NCBI GenBank assembly: GCA_008933615.1
Contig: WBUR01000010.1
Location: 31,793 to 95,792 of the forward strand
Length of the DNA: 64,000 nt
Origin: a bacterium
GTDB taxonomy: Bacteria; CLD3; SB21
Reading direction: 5' to 3'
Part shown: one piece after another, positions 8,907 through 17,305 of the stretch
How positions within the stretch are numbered: the stretch's first letter is position 1
How the letters are laid out: every line of letters starts with the position of its first letter
Notes under the pieces: generated by a model
What the model was told of the DNA's origin: nothing
The model's database searches: none
The model's input: the letters and a program-made list of their open reading frames with translations, nothing else
Position numbers and translations under genes: made by a program

Positions 8907-9362
8907 ATGGCAAAAGGAACATTAAATAAAGTAATGCTTATCGGCAGACTGGGCAAAGACCCGGAACTACGTTATACGCCGAGCGGGAGCGCCGTGGCAA
9001 CGTTTAATATCGCTACGGACGAATCCTACAAAGACAAAGAGGGCAAAAAGGTCGAGAATACCGACTGGCACCGCGTCGTGGTGTGGAATAAACTCGCCGA
9101 GATTTGCGGGCAATATTTGAAGAAAGGCTCACTCGTCTACATCGAAGGCAAATTAAAGACACGCTCCTACGATGATAAAACAACCGGCGCGAAAAAATTC
9201 ATTACCGAAGTAGTCGGTGATCAGATGAATATGCTGGGTGGGAAAGGCGATGGAGGAAGCGGGGACTACGTTCCGCCGCCAGGCGAAATGGATTCCAGCG
9301 CGCCGTCGGGCACTGCGGATTCATCGTCGGGCTCTTCCAATAACGACGATCTACCGTTTTAG
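8907..9362 (+). CDS. ssb: Single-stranded DNA-binding protein (second copy)
   Basis: A 151-residue SSB with an OB fold ([51 protein letters not shown]), a Gly/Pro/Ser-rich flexible linker (about residues 113-145) and a C-terminal NNDDLPF tip. It looks like the canonical housekeeping SSB, more so than the copy at 6994. It closes a three-gene DNA repair block (ssb, recA, ssb), but recA is separated from it by 143 bp containing a palindromic repeat. An intrinsic terminator follows at 9391-9421. Confidence 0.96.
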   Translation: MAKGTLNKVMLIGRLGKDPELRYTPSGSAVATFNIATDESYKDKEGKKVENTDWHRVVVWNKLAEICGQYLKKGSLVYIEGKLKTRSYDDKTTGAKKFITEVVGDQMNMLGGKGDGGSGDYVPPPGEMDSSAPSGTADSSSGSSNNDDLPF

Positions 9363-9390
9363 CGGACAAGCATTGTCAAACAAAAATAAG

Positions 9391-9421
9391 CCGTCTCTGT
9401 CGAAGGGACGGTTTTTTTTTG
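9391..9421 (+). terminator. Intrinsic terminator of the second ssb gene
   Basis: CCGTCTC at 9391 and GGGACGG at 9405 form a 7-bp stem (one G-T pair) with a 7-base loop, followed by ten T residues. It lies 30 bp past the ssb stop codon. Confidence 0.85.
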
Positions 9422-9628
9422 ACCACCCCCTCGGTCTCCCTCTTTGCGCGTCAGGAAATGAGTGAGTTTGTAAGTTTTTTTTGCGTAAGGAGGGGGCATG
9501 GTGTGGTTTGATGATTAAAGGCTGTCATCCTGAAGACTCTGCGGTCAGGCATTCAAGGACGAATACTGAAAAAATGGTTGTTTCTATATAAAGTGTGCTA
9601 CTATACTTGCTGCCTAGCAAAATTCACT
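9422..9628. other. Intergenic region between convergent ssb and rny
   Basis: About 207 bp between the ssb terminator and the end of rny, which is transcribed toward it. It contains low-complexity remnants (CTGTCATCCTGAAGAC near 9523) that resemble pieces of dispersed repeats. I see no gene and no clear terminator for rny. Confidence 0.4.
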
Positions 9629-11191
9629 CTACTTCGCTACATCGACCGCTCTATATTCACGAATGACGGTGATCTTGACTTGTCCGGGGTATTCCAGTTC
9701 GCTTTCGATCTTGCGTGTAATATCATCCGCCAATATCATCATCTTATTATCATCCAGAATATTAAAATCAACAAGCACGCGAATTTCGCGTCCTGCCTGA
9801 ATTGCATATGCTTTTAGTACGCCTGGAAATGACAGCGCGATGTCTTCCAGCTTGTGGAGCCGTTTTAGATAATTTTCCAATGCGTTTTTCTGTGAGCCTG
9901 GCCGTTCCTTACTTAGCATATTGGCAGTACTTACGATCACGGCGATCGGGTGCGCGGTGGTTGGGTTTTCATGATGTAAGAGAATCGCAAGCTGTACAGT
10001 TGCATTTTCTCCGTATTTGCGGGCGACATCAGCGCCGGCTGCGGCATGATGCTGGTCCGTTCGGTCTACGGCAAACCCGATGTCATGCAGAATCGCTGCA
10101 CGTTTTGCCAATTGTACGTCAAAACCCAATTCTGCAGCAATCAGTCCCGCGATAGTTGCTGTTTCAATACTGTGCTGAAGCAAATTGAGTCCATGTTGAG
10201 TGCGGTATTTCAACTTTCCAAGCAGTTTAACGATCTCTATGTGGGTGCCGTGTATACTAACCTCAAATAGCGCTTCTTCGCCGGTGCTTATGATCAGTTC
10301 GTCCAGATCGCGTTTAGCTTTTTCGACTACGTCCTCGATACGGCCCGGGTGAATACGTCCGTCGGTGATCAGACTTTCCAATGCCATCTTGGCAATTTCT
10401 CTGCGAATCGGATCAAAGCCGGAGATCACGATCGTATTCGGCGTATCGTCAATTAGAATTTCACATCCCGTGATCGTTTCGAAAGCGCGGATGTTTCTGC
10501 CTTCACGGCCGATGATACGGCCTTTCATCTCATTGCTGGGCAATTTGATCGACGTGACGGTTGTTTCTATCGTATGATCCATCGAAGTCCGGTTGATCGC
10601 CTGCAGCAGCACATTTTTGATCTGTTCCTTAGCCGTTAATTGAGCCTGTTCCTTGATATTTCGAACAGCTTGCGCTGACTCCTGCTTAGCTTTTTCGGTC
10701 ATATTATTCATTAGAACTCGTTTGGCATCCTCCGCGCTCATCCTTGCCATCTGCTCCAGCTTCTCATTTTCAGATTTGATCATCGCATCGAGTTGCTCGT
10801 TCTTCTTAGTTGTCTCTTCCATTTTGCTGTGGAGGAGCTGTTCACGGTTAAGAAAATCTTTTTCTTTGCGTGTGACCAGATCGCCTTTTTGTTCGATGTT
10901 GCGCTCGCGTTTGAGAAGTTCATCTTGCTGATTCTTAGTCTGAGCGCGTATGGCCTTGGTCTGTTCATCAAAATCCTGCTTCTTTCGGTACCACTCATCG
11001 GAAACTTCGATGAGTTTCTCTTTTTTTAGGTTTTCAGCGTCCACCGAGGCGGAGTTCAGTATTGTTTTCGCTTCATCTTCCGCTTCCCGGATACGCTTGG
11101 CCACTCTAATCTTGGTGGCGTAGAGTTGCCCGAAAATGAATGCAGCTACCGCTATAACAAGGCCGGATAGTATAAATATTGCTATGTCCAT
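9629..11191 (-). CDS. rny: Ribonuclease Y
   Basis: A 520-residue RNase Y of the standard size. It has an N-terminal membrane anchor (about 3-22), a long charged coiled coil (about 30-190), a KH RNA-binding domain (KGRIIGREGRNIRAFE, about residue 222) and an HD phosphohydrolase domain with TQHGLNLLQHS and AAILHDIGF. RNase Y is an endoribonuclease that begins decay of mRNA at the inner face of the membrane, a role filled by RNase E in other lineages. It is the last gene of a pheT-zapA-rny block. The 138-bp gap between zapA and rny contains a hairpin with a T-run, so rny may have its own promoter. Confidence 0.96.
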   Translation of the reverse strand: MDIAIFILSGLVIAVAAFIFGQLYATKIRVAKRIREAEDEAKTILNSASVDAENLKKEKLIEVSDEWYRKKQDFDEQTKAIRAQTKNQQDELLKRERNIEQKGDLVTRKEKDFLNREQLLHSKMEETTKKNEQLDAMIKSENEKLEQMARMSAEDAKRVLMNNMTEKAKQESAQAVRNIKEQAQLTAKEQIKNVLLQAINRTSMDHTIETTVTSIKLPSNEMKGRIIGREGRNIRAFETITGCEILIDDTPNTIVISGFDPIRREIAKMALESLITDGRIHPGRIEDVVEKAKRDLDELIISTGEEALFEVSIHGTHIEIVKLLGKLKYRTQHGLNLLQHSIETATIAGLIAAELGFDVQLAKRAAILHDIGFAVDRTDQHHAAAGADVARKYGENATVQLAILLHHENPTTAHPIAVIVSTANMLSKERPGSQKNALENYLKRLHKLEDIALSFPGVLKAYAIQAGREIRVLVDFNILDDNKMMILADDITRKIESELEYPGQVKITVIREYRAVDVAK

Positions 11192-11232
11192 TTTTCCTCT
11201 ATATCGTCGTTGGTTATGATCTGTATGTGTTT

Positions 11233-11293
11233 AAAAACAAAAAACCCCTGATATTACAACTTGGTTTGATCACCACAGCGGTAACAACAGGGT
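11233..11293 (-). terminator. Structured terminator between zapA and rny (possible small RNA 3' end)
   Basis: On the minus strand ACCCTGTTGTTAC pairs with GTAATATCAGGGG (about 12 pairs with one mismatch), closing a 23-base apical region that has its own 4-bp TGGT/ACCA hairpin. It is followed at once by TTTTTTGTTTTT. It may simply terminate zapA transcription. In many bacteria 6S RNA is encoded beside zapA, so the 3' end of a small RNA is possible, but only about 138 bp is available and I cannot see the 6S central bubble. The hairpin and T-run are seen directly; the RNA function is open. Confidence 0.6.
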
Positions 11294-11329
11294 TCGAAAT
11301 GTAAAGGTAGGAAATACTCGACGAAAAAA

Positions 11330-11677
11330 TTACTTCTGCGAAAATAAGGATATTTCTTCTTCTTTATCTTCAACCGGGGCAGGCTCGGGTTTCTCGGTCA
11401 CTCCCGCGTTCAGAGACTTAAGCAGTTTCTTTGCGCGCGATTCGTACGATTCGATTTGTAGCTTCTGTTCGTCCCGGGTTTTAAAGTATTCATCGGCGAT
11501 ATTGAGGGCGGCCAAAATGGCGACCTTAAGAGGGGACTTGATGGCTCCGCTCTTATTGATTTCTTTCATCTTCTGGTCGACAAATTGAGAAATTTTTTCG
11601 ATGTGACCGGTGTCTGCATCACCTTTGATCACATATTCCGACCCGTAGATATTTACCTTAACAGTATTCTTGTCCAC
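11330..11677 (-). CDS. zapA: Cell division protein ZapA
   Basis: A 115-residue ZapA. The N-terminal globular part (VKVNIYGSEYVIKGDADTGH, then IEKISQFVDQKMKEI) matches the family, and the C-terminal half is a coiled coil with KVAILAALNIADEYFK. An extra acidic tail (about residues 92-115) follows. ZapA bundles FtsZ filaments at the division site in the cytosol. It lies 28 bp downstream of a coiled-coil gene and is part of the pheT-zapA-rny block, an order common in Gram-positive and FCB genomes. Confidence 0.9.
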   Translation of the reverse strand: MDKNTVKVNIYGSEYVIKGDADTGHIEKISQFVDQKMKEINKSGAIKSPLKVAILAALNIADEYFKTRDEQKLQIESYESRAKKLLKSLNAGVTEKPEPAPVEDKEEEISLFSQK

Positions 11678-11705
11678 TGTTGTTTTTACACCTGTGGTGT
11701 ATCGG

Positions 11706-12200
11706 TTAACTTGAATAAATAACTTTTTCTAATTGATCCAACTTTTGAACGACTTGCTCCAACCGGAACCGTATCTGATCGCGGCTATGCTGATCCATCG
11801 GATTCTGGTCGGATGCATTTGTTCTGAGTTGTTCAATATCTTCTTTCAAATTTTGATTTTCGGCTAAAATTAATTCTAACTGTTTTCGATGCTCACCGAG
11901 TGTCTGTTGTAATTCTTGCAACGACGCCTCTTTAGTTTTAAGAACTGCTTGCTGTCGCCGCAATATCTGCTCTTTTGCTTCCAGATCTTTATTCACGGAT
12001 TCCAACGCCTCAGATAATCCGCTTTGGCTGTTTTCCACATCTGATCGGAGCCGGTCGCGTTCGGTTTTCGTTTCCTGCAATTCCCGCAGTAGTTCTACTG
12101 CTTTTATTTCCAGAAGGTCAAACTGGTTATTGGAAACCAGTTCAAGCGCAGCGATACTCGTCGTTTTGCTCTTCTTATTTTTGGCGGTTCCTTTCATCAC
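11706..12200 (-). CDS. Coiled-coil protein, possibly division-related
   Basis: A 164-residue, almost entirely helical protein with heptad-like coiled coil from about residue 35 to 160 (LLRELQETKTERDRLRSDVE, LEAKEQILRRQQAVLKTKEA) and no signal peptide or membrane segment. No family is recognised. Its place between pheT (19 bp upstream) and zapA (28 bp downstream) suggests a structural role in division like that of ZapB, which is also a small coiled coil, but that is inferred from context only. Confidence 0.7.
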   Translation of the reverse strand: MMKGTAKNKKSKTTSIAALELVSNNQFDLLEIKAVELLRELQETKTERDRLRSDVENSQSGLSEALESVNKDLEAKEQILRRQQAVLKTKEASLQELQQTLGEHRKQLELILAENQNLKEDIEQLRTNASDQNPMDQHSRDQIRFRLEQVVQKLDQLEKVIYSS

Positions 12201-12219
12201 GACGAGTTACTCTATTAGT

Positions 12220-14619
12220 TTATCTTAATTGTGCGCCAAAATCTTTTTCAACTTTTGAAATTACCGTCTTCAATGCGGCATCAATCTCTTCCTCGGTCAA
12301 TGTTCGTTCTGGAGATTGAAACAGAAGCGAGAAAGCTAAACTTTTTTTATCCGATGCGATCTGGTCCCCGGTATATACATCAAAAACATCAAGCGATTCT
12401 AAATTCGCTCCGGCATTACCGCGAATAACATTCATGAGCGAGCCGGCAGAGATTGACTTATTAACTGTCAGAGCCAAATCTCGCTGAATAGATGGAAATC
12501 GCGATATCGGCTTAACTGCTTTTTTGAATCGGGCTAACTCTGATAACTTCGTATAATCCAATTCAAACGCCCAAACGTCCTTTTCAATGTCAAAGTGCCG
12601 TAGAATACTCTTTTGGATCTTTCCAATACGGCCCAGAAGATGTTTTCCTGAACAAATTTCCAAAGAGTTAGGTGCATACACCTCAATAAAATTATAGGGA
12701 TTAAATTCAATAGAGTCAAGCATAAATTTTTGACAAATGCGCAGAATTACGCTCTTTAAGTCAAAAAAATCAAAAGGTTCTGATTGATGGCTCCAGTGAA
12801 TTGGGTCGCGCATTCCTGTTGCGCATCCGCAGATTATTGTTTGTTCATCCGGTAATGGGTTGCCGACATTATGCAAATATATCTTACCGATCTCATACAG
12901 TTGGAGGTCATAGTTCTTTCTGAACAAGTTTCCCTTGATGATATCAAACAGGCTTGGGAGCAAAGAAGTACGCATAACGGACATATCTTCGCTGATTGGA
13001 TTCATAATCTTCATGAATTGCCCTTCAGCCTGCGGTGATAGTACGAGCTGAGGCTTCGGATGAACCATCGAATTGGTTACAGCTTCTGAGAATCCAATTT
13101 CACGCATGGTTGCGCGAAGTTCTCTTGAGAGTCTTTCTGGTTTCGATTCTTCCGCTTCATAATTTACATATGCGCCGGTTGCGTTTGGAATTTGATCATA
13201 TCCGTAAATACGGGCAATCTCCTCGATCAGGTCTTCTTCGACGTTCAGATCGAGCCTGAAACTCGGCGGTGTGACTTCAAATTCTCCGCCGCTTGTTTTA
13301 TTTACGCGGCATTCCAATTTTTCTAATATTGAAACGGCGTCTTTCTCTGGAATAGTTAATCCGAGTAATTTATTTACTGCAGATGCTCGAAGTTTCACCG
13401 TTCGCGGCGCGCGGGGTTGTGCGACAACATCAATAACTCCGGACGCGATGGAACCACCGGCGCATTGCATGATGAGGTCTGTTGCGCGGTCGAGCGCTCG
13501 TAATGTTCCTTCCGTGTCAATTCCACGGCCAAATCGTCCCGATGCATCGGAGGTAATTCCAAGGAATTTAGAAGATCGACGTATCCGTTTTGAATTGAAA
13601 TACGCCGATTCCAGCAAAACATTCTTTGTCTCATCGGAAATTTCGGAGTTTTTACCGCCCATGATGCCGCCGATAGCAATAGCGCGTTCCGAGTCGCAGA
13701 TCATAACCGCTTCGTCGTTGAGTTCATGAAATTTTCCGTCGAGTGTCTGAAATTTTTCACCTGCTTTTGATTTTTTGACGATGATACGGTGGCCTTTGAG
13801 TTCATCATAATCAAACGCGTGCAATGGCTGGCCGCATTCGAGCATGACAAAATTGGTTATATCGACAATATTATTGATAGATCGTAATCCGACAGCTTCC
13901 AGTTTTTCGACGAGCCATTGCGGAGACGGTCCGATGGTCACGCCCTGCACAACGCGCGCGGCGTAGCGGGGACAACCATCCGCATCTTCAATTGCTACCG
14001 ACGCAAGTGAAGTGACAGATTCATTACTTTCCGTAATCTTAGTTTCCGGAATTCTTAAAGGTTTATTTTCGATGACGGCTATTTCCCTTGCAATACCAAG
14101 CATATTTAAACAATCTGGGCGATTAGACGTCACGTCGATCTCAAATATGGTTTCTCCGAGTTTCATGAACTCCGTGAAGGCCTGGCCTATTTGATAGGAT
14201 TGATGCATATCCAGTTCCCAAATTCCTGGAGATTTGTCTTTTTCGAATCCAAGTTCACTTTTTGAACAAATCATGCCGCTAGATTCTTCCCCCCGAATTT
14301 TAGCCTTTTTGATTTCAAATCCTCCCGGCATCATCGTACCGATAGTGGCGACAGCCACGAGCTGGCCTTCTTGTACGTTCGGCGCACCACAGACAATATT
14401 CAATAGGTCGTTTCCGATATCAACGCGGGTTAAAGACAATTTATCCGCGTTCGGATGTTTTGTGACTTCTATAACTTTGCCAATGATTACGCCTTTGAAA
14501 GGATCACGTTCAAAGATTTCTTCGACATTTAGTCCGTTCATCGTCAATCGATGCGCGAGATCGCGCATCGGCAGGGAAATATCAACATAGTTCCGTAACC
14601 AATTAAGAGATACTCTCAT
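12220..14619 (-). CDS. pheT: Phenylalanyl-tRNA synthetase beta subunit
   Basis: A 799-residue PheT. The ATG at 14619 (MRVSLNWLRNYVDI) is chosen over an upstream start because it begins the conserved N-terminus and has GGAG before it. Domains in order are the N-terminal segment, an EMAP/tRNA-binding OB fold (about 40-150; GKVIEVTKHPNADKLSLTRV, VCGAPNV), B3/B4 (about 200-390), B5 (about 400-475), the catalytic-like core (about 480-690) and the FDX-ACB anticodon-binding domain at the C-terminus (SRFPSIQRDLALTV). The protein pairs with PheS to charge tRNA-Phe. No pheS is present in the window, so the two subunits are not adjacent here. Confidence 0.96.
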   Translation of the reverse strand: MRVSLNWLRNYVDISLPMRDLAHRLTMNGLNVEEIFERDPFKGVIIGKVIEVTKHPNADKLSLTRVDIGNDLLNIVCGAPNVQEGQLVAVATIGTMMPGGFEIKKAKIRGEESSGMICSKSELGFEKDKSPGIWELDMHQSYQIGQAFTEFMKLGETIFEIDVTSNRPDCLNMLGIAREIAVIENKPLRIPETKITESNESVTSLASVAIEDADGCPRYAARVVQGVTIGPSPQWLVEKLEAVGLRSINNIVDITNFVMLECGQPLHAFDYDELKGHRIIVKKSKAGEKFQTLDGKFHELNDEAVMICDSERAIAIGGIMGGKNSEISDETKNVLLESAYFNSKRIRRSSKFLGITSDASGRFGRGIDTEGTLRALDRATDLIMQCAGGSIASGVIDVVAQPRAPRTVKLRASAVNKLLGLTIPEKDAVSILEKLECRVNKTSGGEFEVTPPSFRLDLNVEEDLIEEIARIYGYDQIPNATGAYVNYEAEESKPERLSRELRATMREIGFSEAVTNSMVHPKPQLVLSPQAEGQFMKIMNPISEDMSVMRTSLLPSLFDIIKGNLFRKNYDLQLYEIGKIYLHNVGNPLPDEQTIICGCATGMRDPIHWSHQSEPFDFFDLKSVILRICQKFMLDSIEFNPYNFIEVYAPNSLEICSGKHLLGRIGKIQKSILRHFDIEKDVWAFELDYTKLSELARFKKAVKPISRFPSIQRDLALTVNKSISAGSLMNVIRGNAGANLESLDVFDVYTGDQIASDKKSLAFSLLFQSPERTLTEEEIDAALKTVISKVEKDFGAQLR

Positions 14620-14840
14620 ACTTACTCCGATTTTTTTTCGTCGCGATGTCTCATGCACGCCATTGCCGTCGACGCCATCGCTTTAATATTATTTTTTTTG
14701 CTGATAATCAAGTACAAATTCGATTTTGAGAATCATACCTATTTGCTTCAAAGTTTCTATATAAAATTTCATGAAAATATTCAATTGCATTTTTGTTATT
14801 TTGCTTGCAGATCGGTACAGAATACCAATAATGAGCTAAT

Positions 14841-14876
14841 GTGGAGGTGATCTCCACACTTTGTGTGATCGTGGAG
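14841..14876 (+). promoter_or_regulatory. Alternating inverted-repeat block upstream of the redox cluster
   Basis: GTGGAG (14841-14846), CTCCAC (14852-14857) and GTGGAG (14871-14876), with CACAC-TTT-GTGTG (14854-14866) between the last two. The middle segment can pair with either outer segment, so two mutually exclusive hairpins are possible. It may be a protein-binding site or an untranslated-leader switch. Distance to the first gene is about 280 bp. Confidence 0.3.
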
Positions 14877-15057
14877 TGTATTATTTTCTGATTTTTTATT
14901 AAAATCAGTTGGGTATAAGAGTAAATCTATGTAAACAAAACCAGACTTAATCTTTGGAAACGCTAGAGTATTAGTAAAGTATTAATTTACAATATCTTAG
15001 TTAAGCTGTCACATTCTATTATCGAAAACAGAATGCAACTAAATGCATTAAATTTTA

Positions 15058-15106
15058 CAAAAACATGACATACGTCATTGTTTGTGAAAAAAAACACAAG
15101 TATATT
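15058..15106 (+). promoter_or_regulatory. Candidate CRP/FNR-family operator and promoter of the redox cluster
   Basis: ATGACATACGTCAT at 15065-15078 is an ATGAC-N4-GTCAT palindrome with extended AAACA/TTGTTT flanks, the spacing used by FNR and HcpR-type regulators (TTGAN-N6-NTCAA or TTGAC-N4-GTCAA). A TTGTTT at 15078-15083 and TATATT at 15101-15106 are spaced by 17 bp. The predicted start near 15113 puts the palindrome centre at -41.5, the class II activator position. The 26-bp block 15058-15083 recurs at 46814-46839 with 23 matches. The pattern is seen directly; regulator identity is inference. Confidence 0.6.
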
Positions 15107-15152
15107 GAGTTTGTTGTGGAGATATTCCTAACACTTTTGAAAGGAACGGAAC

Positions 15153-16061
15153 ATGTCTGGCAAGAGTCGACGCGATTTTCTCAAAAAAACCGCAATAATC
15201 GGGGCAGGGGTTACGGGGCTATCTGTCTCACCGGCAAAAGCAGCCCCCAAGAATATTTTATCGGCAGATCGAATGGGGGTTCTTGTAGATACTACAGTGT
15301 GCGTGGGATGCAGAAATTGCGAGTGGGCTTGCAAGGATGCCCATAATTTATCTGCCGGAGAGTTATTTTCTTATGAAGATAGAAAACCTATGGAAACTAA
15401 AAGAAGGCCTGATCACACTGCATTGACCGTTGTGAATGAGTATTCACATGGCAAGAATTCAAATCTGCCTGTTGATGTAAAAGTACAGTGCATGCATTGC
15501 GATCAACCGGCTTGCGTATCTGCTTGTATTGTTGGAGCTTTTTCAAAACAGGAAAACGGAGCAGTTATTTGGGATACCGATATGTGTATTGGCTGCCGTT
15601 ATTGTCTCGCGGCATGTCCATTTCAGATCCCGGCGTTTGAGTATGATAAGGCGCTTGATCCGCTGATCATGAAATGTGATTTTTGCTTTAATAGAACAAA
15701 AGAAGGAAAACTTCCTGCTTGCGTTGCTATCTGTCCGGTCGAGGCGCTCACGTACGGACCCAGAAGCGAACTTATTAAGATTGCTCGTAATCGCATCAAG
15801 AGAGATCCGGATCGTTATGTGGATCATATACTTGGTGAACATGAAGTAGGCGGCACTTCGTGGCTGTACCTGTCATCAAAAGAATTTAAGGAACTGGAAT
15901 TTCCAAATTTAGGGAATAACCCTGCGCCAGGTGTTTCCGAATCAATTCAGCATGGAATTTTTGCATACTTCGTTCCTCCGGTTTCGCTTTATGCACTGCT
16001 CGGCGGAATTATGTGGATTGCAAAACGCCGCAAAGAGTTAAAAGAGGAGGAACACGTATGA
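15153..16061 (+). CDS. Tat-exported four-cluster ferredoxin subunit (HybA/HmcB/DsrO type)
   Basis: A 302-residue iron-sulfur protein with a twin-arginine signal (SRRDFLKKTAIIGAG), four [4Fe-4S] cysteine sets (CVGCRNCEWAC near residue 50; CMHCDQPACVSAC near 113; CIGCRYCLAACP near 145; CDFCF with CVAICP near 172-190) and one C-terminal membrane helix (about 268-288). It is therefore a periplasmic electron carrier anchored to the membrane, as in HybA of hydrogenase 2 and HmcB of the Desulfovibrio Hmc complex. It would pass electrons between the NrfD-like partner and periplasmic cytochromes. The stop overlaps the next start (ATGA at 16058). RBS GAAAGGAACGG. No catalytic subunit is nearby. Confidence 0.9.
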   Translation: MSGKSRRDFLKKTAIIGAGVTGLSVSPAKAAPKNILSADRMGVLVDTTVCVGCRNCEWACKDAHNLSAGELFSYEDRKPMETKRRPDHTALTVVNEYSHGKNSNLPVDVKVQCMHCDQPACVSACIVGAFSKQENGAVIWDTDMCIGCRYCLAACPFQIPAFEYDKALDPLIMKCDFCFNRTKEGKLPACVAICPVEALTYGPRSELIKIARNRIKRDPDRYVDHILGEHEVGGTSWLYLSSKEFKELEFPNLGNNPAPGVSESIQHGIFAYFVPPVSLYALLGGIMWIAKRRKELKEEEHV

Positions 16062-17305
16062 ACCACGAATCTGTAAATCCCGTTCCCATTAAGCATAGAT
16101 TTTTTACACCCGGCGTCATAGTACTCGTCATGATTGCGCTAAATGGCATTGTTTTCTTAATGGGCAGGTTTTTCTTCGGACTAGGCGCGGTTACCAATCT
16201 TAATAATCAATATCCCTGGGGATTATGGATTGGAGTGGATGTCGCCGCCGGTGTTGCTCTTGCTGCAGGAGGATTTACCACTGCCGCACTGGGTCATGTT
16301 ATGCATCGTGAAGAGTATCATGCCGTTATACGTCCTGCCTTGCTGACGGCTATGTTGGGTTATACTTTTGTTGCTTTTGGAGTTTTTGTCGATATCGGAA
16401 GGTGGTATTTCATTTGGCATCCGCTGATTATGTGGAACGGCAACTCCGCTTTGTTTGAAGTAGGCATTTGTGTTATGATATATATGAGCGTTCTCTACAT
16501 TGAATTTCTCCCCATTTTCACAGAAAGATTTATAGGAAAAGTTAATTTGCCCGGTGTATTGTCCGCTTTGAACAAACCTACAGATAAAATACTGAGATTT
16601 CTTGATCGTGGACTTTCAAAGACCATGTTCATATTCATAATTGCGGGTGTCGTACTCTCGACGCTTCATCAATCCTCGCTCGGCACCTTAATGGTCATTG
16701 CAGGGCCAAAGATGCATCCGCTTTGGCAAACACCGGTTCTCCCACTCTTATTTTTGCTATCTGCGGTTTCCGTTGGTTTCCCAATGGTCATTTTTGAATC
16801 TCTAATCGCTTCACGGTCACTTAAATTAAAGCCGGAAATGCACGTTCTTTCACGATTAGGATCCATGATTGCGCCTTTACTTGGAATTTATCTCGCATTC
16901 AAAATTGGCGATATCGTCATTCGAGAGACCTTTGTATATTTGGGGGAACTTAATACGGCAAGTGTTATGTTCACGATCGAAATTTTGTTTGGAGTAATTA
17001 TTCCGTTACGAATGTTCCTTTCACCGAAAGTTTTAAAATCGCCCCCGTTGCTATTTACGGCATCCGGGCTGGTTGTGTTTGGAGTTCTGTTAAACCGAAT
17101 TAATAATTTTGTGGTTGCTTACACTCCGCCATACTCGACGGAATCTTATTTCCCGTCCTTCGGTGAAATTTCCGTAACGGTTGGATTCGTTGCGATGCTG
17201 GTTCTAGCCTACCGTTTTATTGTCTTAAATTTTCCTGTTATAAGTTTGCCGGGCAAACAAACCGCACAGCCCACCAAATATAGCATCAGAGGGGTGGAAC
17301 AATGA
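16058..17305 (+). CDS. NrfD/HybB-type integral membrane subunit
   Basis: A 415-residue protein, almost entirely hydrophobic, with about ten predicted helices. The start is ATG 16058, which overlaps the preceding stop (ATGA) and follows AGAGGAGG. It begins MNHESVNPVPIKHRFFTPG, and NQYPWGLWIGVDVAAGVALA is typical of HybB/PsrC/NrfD members, which exchange electrons and protons with menaquinone. With the ferredoxin upstream and multiheme cytochrome downstream (ATGA overlap at 17302) it should form a quinone-linked transmembrane redox complex like HmcBC or HybAB. Whether it oxidises or reduces quinone cannot be told from sequence. Confidence 0.9.
   Translation: MNHESVNPVPIKHRFFTPGVIVLVMIALNGIVFLMGRFFFGLGAVTNLNNQYPWGLWIGVDVAAGVALAAGGFTTAALGHVMHREEYHAVIRPALLTAMLGYTFVAFGVFVDIGRWYFIWHPLIMWNGNSALFEVGICVMIYMSVLYIEFLPIFTERFIGKVNLPGVLSALNKPTDKILRFLDRGLSKTMFIFIIAGVVLSTLHQSSLGTLMVIAGPKMHPLWQTPVLPLLFLLSAVSVGFPMVIFESLIASRSLKLKPEMHVLSRLGSMIAPLLGIYLAFKIGDIVIRETFVYLGELNTASVMFTIEILFGVIIPLRMFLSPKVLKSPPLLFTASGLVVFGVLLNRINNFVVAYTPPYSTESYFPSFGEISVTVGFVAMLVLAYRFIVLNFPVISLPGKQTAQPTKYSIRGVEQ

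Larger units (their letters stand above)
14620..15152. other. 533-bp divergent intergenic region upstream of the redox cluster
   Basis: AT-rich region between divergent pheT and the ferredoxin gene. It contains three alternating GTGGAG/CTCCAC/GTGGAG segments (14841-14876) that could form two exclusive hairpins, and a palindromic operator plus promoter (15058-15106). Between 14880 and 15050 I see nothing beyond AT-rich sequence. No supported coding region or tRNA. Confidence 0.6.

Noticed and set aside
11281..11300. GGGTTCGAA, like a tRNA T loop, between zapA and rny
   Set aside because: No acceptor, D or anticodon arms can be placed around it; it belongs to the terminator-like hairpin.
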